This document shows, in pieces, positions 43,435 through 52,362 of a stretch of DNA of 64,000 nt. Source of the stretch: Paenibacillus glycanilyticus (GTDB lineage Bacteria; Bacillota; Bacilli; Paenibacillales; Paenibacillaceae); assembly GCF_023715145.1 (NCBI RefSeq), contig NZ_JAMBNP010000008.1, positions 124,001-188,000 on the forward strand. Reading direction: 5' to 3'. Under the pieces are notes generated by a model. That model was not told where the DNA came from. It did no database searches and saw nothing but the letters and a program-made list of their open reading frames with translations. The first letter of the stretch is position 1, and the number at the start of each line of letters is the position of its first letter. The translations under genes and the position numbers were made by a program.

Positions 43435-44064
43435 TTACCTCTGGAATGCGTTAATCAGATCAGCAGGCGATTGAAGGCCTGTTAAGGCTTGCTTATCGTT
43501 GATGATGTAGAAAGGTACGCCTCTTATACCAAGCTTTTGCGCGTCGCTCTGTCCTTCTTCCACCTTCTCAAGTCCCTCTCCTTGAAGGAGCCGCGCCTTG
43601 AGTGCCGCTGGATCGCTCGTAACTCCGCTCGCTTGAGCGATTTTCACAAGCTCGTCCACATCGCCGAGATTAACGCCTTCTTCAAAATAAGCCGTATATA
43701 ATCGCTCGAGCAATTGCGATTGCAGATGCTCCGGCGTAATGGCGATCAGTTGGTGCGACAACACTGAATTTGGCGTATATTTCACCAAATCCATATTATA
43801 ATTCAAGCCAAAGTGTGCGCCGGTTTGATTATATTGCTTCATTCTAGCTTCGAATTGTGCTTCTCCGCCCAAGCGGCCGATCATGACCTTGCGGTAATCC
43901 TCGCCTTCCTTGCGAATGCCGGGATTCAGTTGGTACGCATGATAGCGAACCGTAGCGTTCGTGCCTTCCGGCAGCTCCTTCAGCGCGGTTCTGAGGCTTG
44001 CATCTCCCATTCGGCACCACGGACACACCGTATCCATATAAACGTCGATCGTTACGTTCTTCAT
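43435..44064 (-). CDS. DsbA family oxidoreductase (FrnE-like)
   Basis: 209 residues. VYMDTVCPWCRMGDASL carries a CPWC thioredoxin-type site near residue 14, followed by a helical insert; the cis-Pro region is IRGVPFYIINDK. No signal peptide, so cytoplasmic, like the FrnE/2-hydroxychromene isomerase-like group linked to oxidative stress or polyketide modification. The ATG overlaps the upstream quinone reductase stop by 4 bases (ATGA), so translation is coupled. Confidence 0.9.
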   Translation of the reverse strand: MKNVTIDVYMDTVCPWCRMGDASLRTALKELPEGTNATVRYHAYQLNPGIRKEGEDYRKVMIGRLGGEAQFEARMKQYNQTGAHFGLNYNMDLVKYTPNSVLSHQLIAITPEHLQSQLLERLYTAYFEEGVNLGDVDELVKIAQASGVTSDPAALKARLLQGEGLEKVEEGQSDAQKLGIRGVPFYIINDKQALTGLQSPADLINAFQR

Positions 44065-44606
44065 AATGCTGCCTCCCCCACCGGTTTAACCGACTTAATG
44101 TGCTCTACGTACGCTTTACTGCTTTGAGCCAAACGCTCAGGCGTCACGTCCGACGTGTCATTAACCGAGAAGTGCGGCAAGTATACAGCGCTAATGAAGC
44201 GCGCGCTTGCTTGAATCGGCGCCAGGATTTGTTCCAGCGTTAAACGGTTGGATCCCGTAGGCTGGTAGGATTCCGTCGTGCCGTAAGTCGAGATGGCTAC
44301 GCCGATTTCTTTGCCGGTTGTCGCAGTCGCTTCCGGACCGTAAGCCCAGTTGTAGAGCAACACGCCGTCGAACCATTTTTTGAGCAGCGGCGGCATGTTG
44401 TACCAATAAAGCGGATATTGGAAAATGATACGGTCATGCGCTTCAACGAGCTGCTGCTCGCGCTGAACGTTGATGTTCTCGCTCGGATATTCCTTATACA
44501 GCTCGTGGATCGTGATGTCGCCGTTCTTCTTTAATTCTTCGACCCATGCTTTGTTCCAGTTGGATGCTTCCAAATTCGGGTGCGCTACAATTACGAGAGT
44601 TTTCAT
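44061..44606 (-). CDS. NAD(P)H dehydrogenase (quinone), KefF/YwrO-type flavodoxin
   Basis: 181 residues. Seen: IVAHPNLEASNWNKAWVEEL at the N terminus, FQYPLYWYNMPPLLKKWFDG in the FMN and dimer region and STYGTTESY. This family reduces quinones using FAD/FMN and NAD(P)H. It overlaps the DsbA-like gene by 4 bases and lies 23 bases after the NIPSNAP gene, in the middle of the redox operon. Confidence 0.9.
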   Translation of the reverse strand: MKTLVIVAHPNLEASNWNKAWVEELKKNGDITIHELYKEYPSENINVQREQQLVEAHDRIIFQYPLYWYNMPPLLKKWFDGVLLYNWAYGPEATATTGKEIGVAISTYGTTESYQPTGSNRLTLEQILAPIQASARFISAVYLPHFSVNDTSDVTPERLAQSSKAYVEHIKSVKPVGEAAL

Positions 44607-44629
44607 TAGATAGCTCCATTCGATAGTGG

Positions 44630-44953
44630 TTAGTTGTTTTTGAAAAAGGCTGCGTTATGCATGAAGATGCTTTCCTGTTTCTGAATCAGAGGACCATTCA
44701 CCTCCGAAAGCCGCCTCACCTCGATCCACTCGGGATCGGCGCGGAATCGTTCGTAGTTCTCATTGCGCGCTTCCATGTCGGGATGCTCAACGACATAGAA
44801 TAGGCGATTGTTTGCGTCATCCGCGTCCACCCAAAAATGCTTGATCGTCATCCCATGCTTCTCGAACAAGGCAACGACATGTTTATCAAAACGTTCTAAA
44901 ATGGCATCCATTTTGCCCGGGTTAACATCGTATACTCTCAACTCATATAACAT
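44630..44953 (-). CDS. NIPSNAP family protein
   Basis: 107 residues with a dimeric alpha-beta barrel fold. MLYELRVYDVNPGKMDAILE and FWVDADDANNRLFYVVEH are typical NIPSNAP segments. Such small proteins often sit in detoxification operons, some acting like ABM-type monooxygenases; the role here is unknown. A GGAGG site lies 8 bases before the ATG. It is the first gene of the operon that continues through the quinone reductase, DsbA, WrbA, SDR and tautomerase genes. Confidence 0.88.
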   Translation of the reverse strand: MLYELRVYDVNPGKMDAILERFDKHVVALFEKHGMTIKHFWVDADDANNRLFYVVEHPDMEARNENYERFRADPEWIEVRRLSEVNGPLIQKQESIFMHNAAFFKNN

Positions 44954-45100
44954 TTGCTCACCTCCTTAAAGAAGTTTCGTCTTTGAAACGGCATGTCATA
45001 CGTCAGCTGTTTGATTTAACTATCTATTAAAAGGTAGGTAATAGAGAGAAAAAAATCCGCCTTCTTATTAATTTTAAAATAAAGCGGATATTACTCGTTC

Positions 45101-45550
45101 TCAATCATTTGGTTTCTTTTTTGGCACGGATGTCGTTACGTATTTTTCGTCTTTAATTATCTTTGCGATATATAACATCTGTCCCATGTGTTCCGAAAGA
45201 TGTGCGGCACACTGTATATAAATTTCTAAATTCGTTTGCTCGCGATTTCCATTCGATAAAGCCGATCTTAGCTCTTCAAATAGCGTGTTAACTGCTTCAA
45301 GTAATTCAGGCATTGTCGTAAATTGCGCTTCAAATTCCTGATCGCGATCTCTGGAAAATGGCTTATTATTAATTCCCATGCCTATACGCTCATTGACGTA
45401 ACCATAAAGATGAATAATTAAATTAGATATGCTGTTACTTGACGCGTTGGGCCGCCAATTAACTTGATCCTCGTCCAACTGATTCAGTACCAAAGAGATC
45501 CTTCTCTCAATGGCATCAAACCTGTCCTGAAATACCGCATTGAAATCCAT
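45101..45550 (-). CDS. DUF1572/DinB-like protein
   Basis: 149 residues, four-helix DinB/YfiT-like fold. Likely metal-site His residues are in NLIIHLYGYVNER and AAHLSEHMGQMLYIAK. These proteins include thiol-S-transferases that use bacillithiol, but most are uncharacterised. The ATG at 45550 has GAGGTG 6 bases before; the upstream GTG at 45559 is part of that site. Transcribed alone. Confidence 0.85.
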   Translation of the reverse strand: MDFNAVFQDRFDAIERRISLVLNQLDEDQVNWRPNASSNSISNLIIHLYGYVNERIGMGINNKPFSRDRDQEFEAQFTTMPELLEAVNTLFEELRSALSNGNREQTNLEIYIQCAAHLSEHMGQMLYIAKIIKDEKYVTTSVPKKKPND

Positions 45551-45737
45551 CGAAATCACCTCATTCCATCCTATATCATTTATGGCGTGAAATCATGAAC
45601 GACTGGTCTGTTTTAATTTCGGTCACAAATGAATCATACAACGAGTTTGCTATCATGCATAATACAAATTCGCGATATTAATCATCGCAATTTCAGATAC
45701 CTATCCCATGAGCGATTGACGCGACTTTGATGACAGC

Positions 45738-45761
45738 AAAAAAAGCCGCATAGTATGCGAC
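45738..45761 (-). terminator. Rho-independent terminator after the amino-acid ABC operon
   Basis: Stem GTCGCAT/ATGCGGC on the minus strand (45755-45761 with 45745-45751), 3-base loop, followed by seven T. It lies 35 bases past the ATPase stop. Confidence 0.8.
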
Positions 45762-45796
45762 TTCTGTACGTCTTTGCATGCTTTTCATATGTAATC

Positions 45797-46552
45797 TTAC
45801 ACGGAGCCTTGTTCCAACAACAGCGAGAGGAACTGCCTGGTTCGCTCCTCCCGGGGCTGTCCGAAGATCTGCTCCGGAGGCCCTTCTTCCACAATGACGC
45901 CGCCGTCTAGCAGGATGATGCGGTCCGCGACTTCGCGGGCGAACTTCATCTCGTGAGTGACAATCATCATCGTCCGTCCCTCCTCCGCCAGCTCTCGGAT
46001 GACCTTCAGCACCTCGCGCACGAGCTCGGGATCGAGAGCCGACGTCGGCTCGTCGAACAGCAGCAGCTCCGGGTCAATCGACATCGCCCGCGCGATGCCG
46101 ACCCGTTGCTGCTGGCCGCCGGAGAGTTGATGCGGGTACGCGTCTGCACGGTCGGCCAATCCGACCTTCGCGAGCAGCTGAAGCGCCTTCGCCCGTGCTT
46201 CTGTCTTTGGCGTGCGCCGCACCGTTATTTGCCCCTCCATCACGTTCTGCAGAGCGGTGAAATGCGGAAACAAATGATACGCCTGAAAGACCATGCCCGA
46301 CTGGCGGCGCAGCGCAAGCACGTCCGCCTTCCGCGGCTTCGCGTCCGCGCGGAACTCCAGCCGTGCCTTCCCGATCACGACCGTACCCGAGGTAGGCACC
46401 TCCAGCACATTCAAACAACGCAGCAGCGTTGATTTCCCCGAGCCCGAAGGTCCGATTACGACTAGCACCTGGCCTTGCTCCAATGTCAAATCAATGCCGC
46501 GAAGAACGGACGTGCCGCCGAATGATTTGGTTAACTCGCGGACTTCGATCAT
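45797..46552 (-). CDS. Amino-acid ABC transporter ATP-binding protein (TcyC/GlnQ-like)
   Basis: 251 residues. Walker A GPSGSGKST near residue 34, Q-loop FQAYHLFPH, signature LSGGQQQRVGIARA, Walker B LLLFDEPTSALD, and the H-loop in VTHEMKFAREVAD. This is the polar amino-acid type of ATPase that drives uptake with the permease and binding protein upstream. No other domain is fused to it. Confidence 0.93.
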   Translation of the reverse strand: MIEVRELTKSFGGTSVLRGIDLTLEQGQVLVVIGPSGSGKSTLLRCLNVLEVPTSGTVVIGKARLEFRADAKPRKADVLALRRQSGMVFQAYHLFPHFTALQNVMEGQITVRRTPKTEARAKALQLLAKVGLADRADAYPHQLSGGQQQRVGIARAMSIDPELLLFDEPTSALDPELVREVLKVIRELAEEGRTMMIVTHEMKFAREVADRIILLDGGVIVEEGPPEQIFGQPREERTRQFLSLLLEQGSV

Positions 46553-46624
46553 GCGGACGAAACCTCCTTTCTATTTCGTTTAGGAATCGGAGCATGAGGG
46601 CCTTTCGAATGCCGCTCCTCCAAA

Positions 46625-47296
46625 TTAAACGGTGGAATAACGATCGAAATACCGTTCCAGCTGCCGCTGCAGCACCGCCAGCACCGTGCAGAAGATCAAA
46701 TAGATAAGCGCGACCTCGCAATAAATCAAGAGCGGCTCGTAGACGGCCGCCGTAATTTGCTGACCTTTCTGAAACAGCTCCGTCACCGTCACGGTTGCCG
46801 CCAGAGACGTATCCTTCACCAAAGATATGAACGAATTCGACAGCGGCGGCACCGAGACGCGCGCTGCCTGCGGCAGAATAATGCGGCGCAGCGCCTGCAG
46901 CCTCGTCTCCCCCAGCGAATACGCCGCTTCCCACTGCCCTTTGGGGATAGAGACGATTGCCGCGCGGATGATCTCTGAACCGTAAGCGCCAACGCTGAGC
47001 GTGAAGCCGATGACTGCCGCCGGAAACGCGTCAATCAGAATGCCGAGACTCGGCAGCCCGTAAAAGATTATAAACAGCTGGACAAGCAGAGGCGTTCCTC
47101 GGATAATCCAAACGTAAAACCCCGCCACCCAGGCAAGCGGTGAGAATTCGGACAGCCGCGCGAGCGCCGTCAGCATTGCCAGTACCAGCCCCAGCGCAAA
47201 CGAAATCAACGTGAGCGGCACGGTAAACGCAATCCCCGCTTGCAAGAGAGGCAGGAATGAATCAGTGAAAATATCCAGATTCGTTTGTTCGTTCAT
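46625..47296 (-). CDS. Amino-acid ABC transporter permease (TcyB-like)
   Basis: 223 residues, five or so membrane segments, of the HisM/GlnP family. VWIIRGTPLLVQLFIIFYGL, SEIIRAAIVSIPKGQWEAAY and ALRRIILPQA with the EAA-type loop are typical. I chose the ATG at 47296 (AAGGGCGGG upstream); the open frame extends to 47329, where it would overlap the binding-protein gene. A cystine or related sulfur amino-acid substrate is an inference from overall likeness to TcyABC. Confidence 0.9.
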   Translation of the reverse strand: MNEQTNLDIFTDSFLPLLQAGIAFTVPLTLISFALGLVLAMLTALARLSEFSPLAWVAGFYVWIIRGTPLLVQLFIIFYGLPSLGILIDAFPAAVIGFTLSVGAYGSEIIRAAIVSIPKGQWEAAYSLGETRLQALRRIILPQAARVSVPPLSNSFISLVKDTSLAATVTVTELFQKGQQITAAVYEPLLIYCEVALIYLIFCTVLAVLQRQLERYFDRYSTV

Positions 47297-47315
47297 GATG
47301 CCAACCCGCCCTTTT

Positions 47316-48194
47316 TTACTTCGAGACATCCTCGCCGAAATAGGTTTTGGAAATCTCCAGGTACCTGCCGTCGGCCTTCATATCCTCAAGCGCCTTATTC
47401 ACGGCGTCGACAAGCCCCGTGTTCCCTTTGCGGAAAAGCATGCCGCTTTGCGATACATTGTCCGTCTCCGCCACCACCTTGATCGGAACGTCGGGACGTG
47501 CTTTCTTCAAATCGAGAAAAGACAGCTTGTCGTTGATGGTCGCGTCGATCCGGCCGGAAGTGAGCAGATCAATCGCCTGGTTGAAGCCGTCGACGGAGAC
47601 GAGCTCGGCGCCGTTTGCTTTCGCGATATCGCCGAGATCGCTGGTGAGCGACTGACCGGATTTCTTGCCTTTCAGATCCGCCAGACTCTTAATGGTGGTA
47701 TTGTTCTGCTTCACGATCAGAACGGCCTTCGAAAGAATATAAGGCTCCGAGAAATCGTACTTCTCCTTCCGGTCGTCCCGGATCGTGACTTCGTTCGCGA
47801 CCATATCGAAGCGCTTGGCGTCCAATCCGGCGAGCATGCCATCCCACTTGGTCTCCACGAACTTCGCTTTGACTCCGATCCTCTTGGCGACCTCCTCCGC
47901 GATTTCCACGTCAAATCCCGTCAGCTTGCCGCTCTTATCATGGAAGGTGAACGGCGCGTAAGTTCCCTCCGTGCCGATCGTAATCTCGCCGGCTGATTTG
48001 ACCGCCGTCAGCAAATCGTCGGCTGCGGAGCCCGCATTGCCGCCGCTTGTCGAATTGCCCGTGCCGGAGCCCGCGTTACTTCCGGCATTCGTATTGGTTC
48101 CGTTATCATTATTTTTTGCGCCGCATGCCGTTCCCGCGAGCAGAATCGCCGCGGACAGCATCATAACGCCAATGCCTCGCTGCCAGGTTTGCAT
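47316..48194 (-). CDS. Amino-acid-binding lipoprotein (cystine-type)
   Basis: 292 residues: signal peptide with lipobox GTAC, then a low-complexity Asn/Gly/Ser tether of about 35 residues, then a SBP_bac_3 domain (ITIGTEGTYAPFTFHDKSGK, LTGFDVEIAEEVAKRIG, WDGMLAGLDAKRFDMVAN). The domain resembles TcyA and related cystine-binding proteins. AAAGGAGGG lies 7 bases before the ATG. It is the first gene of the three-gene importer operon. Confidence 0.93.
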   Translation of the reverse strand: MQTWQRGIGVMMLSAAILLAGTACGAKNNDNGTNTNAGSNAGSGTGNSTSGGNAGSAADDLLTAVKSAGEITIGTEGTYAPFTFHDKSGKLTGFDVEIAEEVAKRIGVKAKFVETKWDGMLAGLDAKRFDMVANEVTIRDDRKEKYDFSEPYILSKAVLIVKQNNTTIKSLADLKGKKSGQSLTSDLGDIAKANGAELVSVDGFNQAIDLLTSGRIDATINDKLSFLDLKKARPDVPIKVVAETDNVSQSGMLFRKGNTGLVDAVNKALEDMKADGRYLEISKTYFGEDVSK

Positions 48195-48564
48195 GGCAAA
48201 TCCCTCCTTTTATTCGAGGATAGTATGCCGGCTTTTCCCTTCGTTTATCCCGCAAGTTTCAAACAACCGGTGCCTCCTCAGAAATCAGACTCCATCATTT
48301 CTTCGTTCTTCATAACGTTTCGTTATTGCCCTCAAACATAGAGGAAGTACAAGGATAGGCGAAGGAATGATAAAGTTAGCACATAGCCAAGCCAAACCAT
48401 GTGAACGGAGGTTAAAGCAAAGCACATGTGGTTATTATAAATTCGCAATTGACGCCATGACCAAGAAAGCAAAGAAAACCAAGTGTCCTTGTTCGGACCG
48501 AGTTTACTATGACATATTAGCCTTAGCAGGTTTTTAATAACAGAATGATTCTGGAGGTATTCCC
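48195..48564. other. 370-base divergent region between ABC importer and DJ-1 operon
   Basis: It holds an inverted repeat ATAACG-TTT-CGTTAT (48312-48326) and, on the minus strand, a possible TATAAT (about 48437-48442) for the importer. I compared the leader with S-box and T-box features expected for sulfur amino-acid transport and saw none. The open frame at 48332-48571 lacks a ribosome site and is not called. Confidence 0.5.
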
Positions 48565-49227
48565 ATGACAAAAAAAATTCTTATGGTGCTCACGAACGCG
48601 GAGAAATTGAGCGAAGACGAACGGACGGGCATGTGGCTGTCAGAATTCGGCGAACCTTATGCCGCATTCCGCAACAAAAATTATAAAATTACGATTGCAA
48701 GCCCACTAGGCGGTAAAGCGCCAATCGATCATCGGAGCTTGGAAGGCACGTCCCAAGACATGCTGGACTTGATCCCGCTCACCGAAATTACGGTAAAGCT
48801 TGAACAAGTCAAAGATATCGCTGACTATGATGCCATCTTCCTTCCAGGCGGCCACGGAACGATGTTCGACCTGCCAGGCAACAAGCTGCTTCAATCTATG
48901 ATTTCAACGTTGTACGAAGCCGGAAAACCGGTAGTTGCGGTCTGCCATGGTCCCGCGGGCCTCGTTGAAGTCAAGCTGTCTGACGGCTCATCCCTGATCA
49001 GCGGCAAGAAAGTAGCTGTATTTACGGATGAGGAAGAAAGCGAAACGGGGCTTGCCAAATATATGCCGTTCCTTTTGGAATCACGGTTCAGAGAGCTGGG
49101 AGCAAGTGTAATAGCCGCGCCTAACTGGACAGATAACGTTCAAGTAGACGGCAATCTCATTACCGGCCAGAATCCGCAATCGGCTGAAAGCGCGGCTAAG
49201 GCACTCATCGAAATGCTGGAAGGTTAA
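48565..49227 (+). CDS. DJ-1/PfpI family (Hsp31-like glutamine-amidotransferase-like) protein
   Basis: 220 residues. The nucleophile elbow AVCHGPAGL carries the reactive Cys, with an upstream Glu in the N-terminal part (EFGEPYAAF). IFLPGGHGTMFDLP is the usual preceding motif. The length and GMWLSEFGEPY fit the Hsp31/YajL-like group with glyoxalase III or protein-repair function against methylglyoxal. TGGAGGT lies 6 bases before the ATG. It heads a three-gene operon with an ABM-type and a DinB protein. Confidence 0.9.
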   Translation: MTKKILMVLTNAEKLSEDERTGMWLSEFGEPYAAFRNKNYKITIASPLGGKAPIDHRSLEGTSQDMLDLIPLTEITVKLEQVKDIADYDAIFLPGGHGTMFDLPGNKLLQSMISTLYEAGKPVVAVCHGPAGLVEVKLSDGSSLISGKKVAVFTDEEESETGLAKYMPFLLESRFRELGASVIAAPNWTDNVQVDGNLITGQNPQSAESAAKALIEMLEG

Positions 49228-49240
49228 TAAGGAGGTTCAC

Positions 49241-49537
49241 ATGAGCACTATTGCCATCGTTGCTATCCTGAAAGCTCGCAAAGGGTTCGAACAACAGCTT
49301 CGCGAGCTTCTGCTCGCAGTCGTTCCCCCGTCACGCGCAGAAGAAGGCTGCTTAAGTTATGTTCTGCATGAAAATCCGGAAGATCCTAATGAGTTCGTAT
49401 TTTACGAGACATGGAAGGATGAAGCTGCGCTTCAAGATCATTTGGCTTCGTCTCATTATAAAAATTATCGCCAATCGGCGGAAGCATGGCTAGAGCAAAG
49501 AGAAGTGTACAGAGTAAATCCATTAGCGATTCAATAA
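49241..49537 (+). CDS. Antibiotic biosynthesis monooxygenase (ABM) domain protein
   Basis: 98 residues of the YgiN-like dimeric alpha-beta barrel. LRELLLAVVPPSRAEEGCLS then YVLHENPEDPNEFVFYETWK is the family core. Relatives oxidise quinols or act on reactive small molecules. AAGGAGG lies 6 bases before the ATG, and the gene starts 13 bases after the DJ-1 gene. The function fits the surrounding redox and electrophile genes. Confidence 0.9.
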   Translation: MSTIAIVAILKARKGFEQQLRELLLAVVPPSRAEEGCLSYVLHENPEDPNEFVFYETWKDEAALQDHLASSHYKNYRQSAEAWLEQREVYRVNPLAIQ

Positions 49538-49553
49538 CTAGGAGGAACTTATA

Positions 49554-50039
49554 ATGACAACTCAACTTACGACTTCCCTAAACCAAAAAATCATGAAAGG
49601 CTGGAAAATGCATCACAACAGCCTCATTGAACTCGTGGCTCAACTGCCCGACACAAGCGGCAATTGGCGTCCATGGGACGGCGGCTGGACTACGCTGGAG
49701 CTTATCCATCATCTGGCTTGGACGCCCGAGTTCTTTTTCGCCCAAATTGAAAAGCGCGATATGAACATTCCGCCCGTTCCGTCAACCCTTGCGGAAGCAC
49801 GCGAGCTTATCAAGAAGCTGACGGAGGTAACGGAGCAAAAGCTGGCCTCTTATAACGATACCGAGCTTCAAAAAGTGGCTACTATTAATATCAACGGAGT
49901 TAATGTCACGGAGCCGGTCGAAGAAATGTTCCATCGCCTGGTTGCCCACGAGGCCCATCACAAAGGCCAGCTGTTCATCTATGCCCGCCAGCTTGGCGTG
50001 ACCAATCCGCCGTTCTATGTTGACTTAAGCGTTAAATAA
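49554..50039 (+). CDS. DinB family protein
   Basis: 161 residues, four-helix bundle with a His triad: LELIHHLAWTPEFF and HRLVAHEAHHKGQLF. DinB/YfiT proteins bind a metal and some transfer bacillithiol to electrophiles. It starts 16 bases after the ABM gene, with AGGAGG before the ATG, and is the last gene of the operon before a strong terminator. Confidence 0.9.
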   Translation: MTTQLTTSLNQKIMKGWKMHHNSLIELVAQLPDTSGNWRPWDGGWTTLELIHHLAWTPEFFFAQIEKRDMNIPPVPSTLAEARELIKKLTEVTEQKLASYNDTELQKVATININGVNVTEPVEEMFHRLVAHEAHHKGQLFIYARQLGVTNPPFYVDLSVK

Positions 50040-50052
50040 ATAACAACTTGCA

Positions 50053-50100
50053 ATCCCAAAGAGCGGCCTTTCTTCCAAGGTCACTCTTTGGGATGTTTTA
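50053..50100 (+). terminator. Rho-independent terminator after the DJ-1 operon
   Basis: Stem ATCCCAAAGAG/CTCTTTGGGAT (50053-50063 with 50084-50094), with CCTT/AAGG pairing inside, then GTTTTA. Confidence 0.85.
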
Positions 50101-50122
50101 GCTTGCTTCAAGGTTTGCTTGC

Positions 50123-51208
50123 TTATGCCGGAGTCATTGGCTTTCTAATTAAGCTGACGAGCAAAAAAACAATCGGCAGAGCTACGATAAAAATCGGGAA
50201 GATGTAAGTCACCCATATCTTTGCGTAGTCGAGCATCCCGAAAACATTCGCGGGCAGCAGCGATTTAGAGAATATGAGAACCGCAGCAAATCCGATCATG
50301 ATCTTCCAGTTCTTGATCCCTAACAATTGAGCTGTTCCGTAGCTATTGATGAACAAATAAATGGCCAACTTGACAAATACGCTGAATATCCAGATAAACA
50401 TAATCCAGACGTCCATATTTTGCACGAATTCCAAATAGTTAATGAATCGTACCATGCTGAAATAGGGGAAAAACAAAGCTGATCCCATATTCGTTCCGAA
50501 TGTCGCTATAACCATTAACGCTATGGCCACAGCGATTAAGGACGGAACGCAAATAGCGAGCAAGACCGGCTTAAGCATCTTTTTCGAATTTGAAATAAAA
50601 GGCGTTAACATCATAATCATCATGGACTCTCCAAGAAAGGAAGCATTTACCAATGAACCCTTCAATATCGGCATAACTCCCGAATCCGCGAATACGGGAA
50701 AAAGAAGGGACGGGTGCAGATTGGTTAAATTCAAGCAAAACGTTATAAGGATGCCCGCCAGAAGCAAGGGACCGGCCATTTCGCTGAAACGGGCTATGGC
50801 CTCCACGCTCCCCGCGTAGTTGATATAGACCATGGCAGCGACCATAAGAACCGAGATTATCCAGAGTGGCGTCTCATGAAAAAGATACTGCCTGATGAAT
50901 AAGGAGAATATCCGCAGGATATCAGCCGATACCGAAAACCACACCAGGATATACAACGTACCTATCAGCTTTCCGCCCCATTTTCCGAACAGCCTTTGCG
51001 TAAACTCCACTAGCGTATGCGAAGAATGCCGCTGACTGACCAAGACCAAGATCGACGTCACGAGTAAGCCGATGACACCGGCTACAGCCAGCGAAATCCA
51101 GGCATCTTGTTTTGCAATTTCTATCGTTGGGGATACGGTCAGCCATATGCTCATTGAAATTTCCAACGTGGTGAACATCCAAAATAACTGCCACGGCGAT
51201 ATTTTCAT
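50123..51208 (-). CDS. GerAB-type germinant receptor permease subunit
   Basis: 361 residues with ten membrane segments, endospore germination permease family (APC-like). MKISPWQLFWMFTTLEISMS and LVEFTQRLFGKWGGKLIGTL are typical. In spores it sits in the inner membrane and is thought to bind the germinant. The ATG overlaps the GerAC stop by 4 bases, so it is the last gene of an A-C-B operon. The germinant cannot be read from the sequence. Confidence 0.92.
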   Translation of the reverse strand: MKISPWQLFWMFTTLEISMSIWLTVSPTIEIAKQDAWISLAVAGVIGLLVTSILVLVSQRHSSHTLVEFTQRLFGKWGGKLIGTLYILVWFSVSADILRIFSLFIRQYLFHETPLWIISVLMVAAMVYINYAGSVEAIARFSEMAGPLLLAGILITFCLNLTNLHPSLLFPVFADSGVMPILKGSLVNASFLGESMMIMMLTPFISNSKKMLKPVLLAICVPSLIAVAIALMVIATFGTNMGSALFFPYFSMVRFINYLEFVQNMDVWIMFIWIFSVFVKLAIYLFINSYGTAQLLGIKNWKIMIGFAAVLIFSKSLLPANVFGMLDYAKIWVTYIFPIFIVALPIVFLLVSLIRKPMTPA

Positions 51209-52362
51209 TCTTTTGCTCCTATTCCAGGGATGCGCTTGCCAATCCCCCCCATGTTCTCGATTTTCAATTTAACGGTAACGGTAACCTCGACGGACGGAAA
51301 TAATTGATCCCAGTTTTTCCGAAGCTTTTTCCATTGGTACGGGTGCTCTCTGTGAATTTCTTCCCCAATCCCGAACACGTCTTGTCCGTACTGTCCTTGC
51401 AATTTCTTAACGGTGGCTTCAATTTGCTTTGCTTTCATCGTATCCAGCGTTCGCTCTAACGCAACGCGCTGGGGGGTGTCGGAAATATCGATGTCCGTAT
51501 TGTTTTCGATCACCCTTCCGATACCCTCTAATTTCACATGCGCTTTTATTCGATCTCCGTTAATTTCAGTATGTATCGATTTTTTCAGGTTCGATTCGTA
51601 TAGCGCAATGTTGCCGCTCTCCGTTTCCTCCGTGATGAATTGATCCTTCAGCACGCCTTTCATCCAGAACAATTCCAAGGATTCTCTGCCGGTCACTTTT
51701 CCGACCATCTGAAGATATTGATTAAAGATTGCAACGGATTTGACCTCAATAATTTGGTTTTTTTCTTGTTTATTCCTTGCGGTTATTTCAACCATGGGCA
51801 TGGAAGGCCGAATACCGTCCCTCCCTATATCTAACAAGACATCTCGCAAGGCAGTGTCGCCTAAACGGCAGAACCGGTCCTGGTCAACAGCCACGATCGA
51901 AGAGAATTTATTGAACGGACTATTGACCTCGAGGACATCCCTTCCTTTTCCGTTATTCACGACAAAGATATCAGTACGCAGCCGGGTATCCGTATTGCGC
52001 GTAAATTGATCCATAATGCTGACGATCCCTTTTCGCGCCAGACTCTCGCCAATAAAAATCGCTCTACGGTGTCCAAGAAAAATTCTGCGCGGGAGCTTGT
52101 CTTGTACCTGCTGCTCTAAATCCACGACGCTGGAACCGCTAGCGGTTACGACGATATTCCCCCTCTGATCGCTTCCTCCCCTCCCGGTGCTCTTGAACCC
52201 GGCGGGTACTGCGATTTGCGCGCTTTTCTCAAGGTTTCCATCCTCCGACAAATCCAGAGCAGTGCCAATCCAGAATGCGTAATCATTAATTTCGTTCCGG
52301 TCCCAGCAGCCGGAGACGAGCATCAAGACGATCAACCAGCTAATTGAGCTTATTTTCTTCAT
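51205..52362 (-). CDS. GerAC-type germinant receptor lipoprotein
   Basis: 385 residues. Signal peptide with lipobox VSGC, then the GerAC family domains (GCWDRNEINDYAFWIGTALD, FLGHRRAIFIGESLARKGI). It is attached by lipid to the outer face of the spore inner membrane. It overlaps the GerAA gene by 23 bases and the GerAB gene by 4 bases, a fully coupled operon. Confidence 0.92.
   Translation of the reverse strand: MKKISSISWLIVLMLVSGCWDRNEINDYAFWIGTALDLSEDGNLEKSAQIAVPAGFKSTGRGGSDQRGNIVVTASGSSVVDLEQQVQDKLPRRIFLGHRRAIFIGESLARKGIVSIMDQFTRNTDTRLRTDIFVVNNGKGRDVLEVNSPFNKFSSIVAVDQDRFCRLGDTALRDVLLDIGRDGIRPSMPMVEITARNKQEKNQIIEVKSVAIFNQYLQMVGKVTGRESLELFWMKGVLKDQFITEETESGNIALYESNLKKSIHTEINGDRIKAHVKLEGIGRVIENNTDIDISDTPQRVALERTLDTMKAKQIEATVKKLQGQYGQDVFGIGEEIHREHPYQWKKLRKNWDQLFPSVEVTVTVKLKIENMGGIGKRIPGIGAKE

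Noticed and set aside
48195..48564. Possible riboswitch in the importer leader
   Set aside because: No S-box, T-box or lysine-type conserved core was found by reading; GC-rich patches alone are not enough.
48332..48571. 79-codon minus-strand frame
   Set aside because: It overlaps the start of the DJ-1 gene and lacks a ribosome site.
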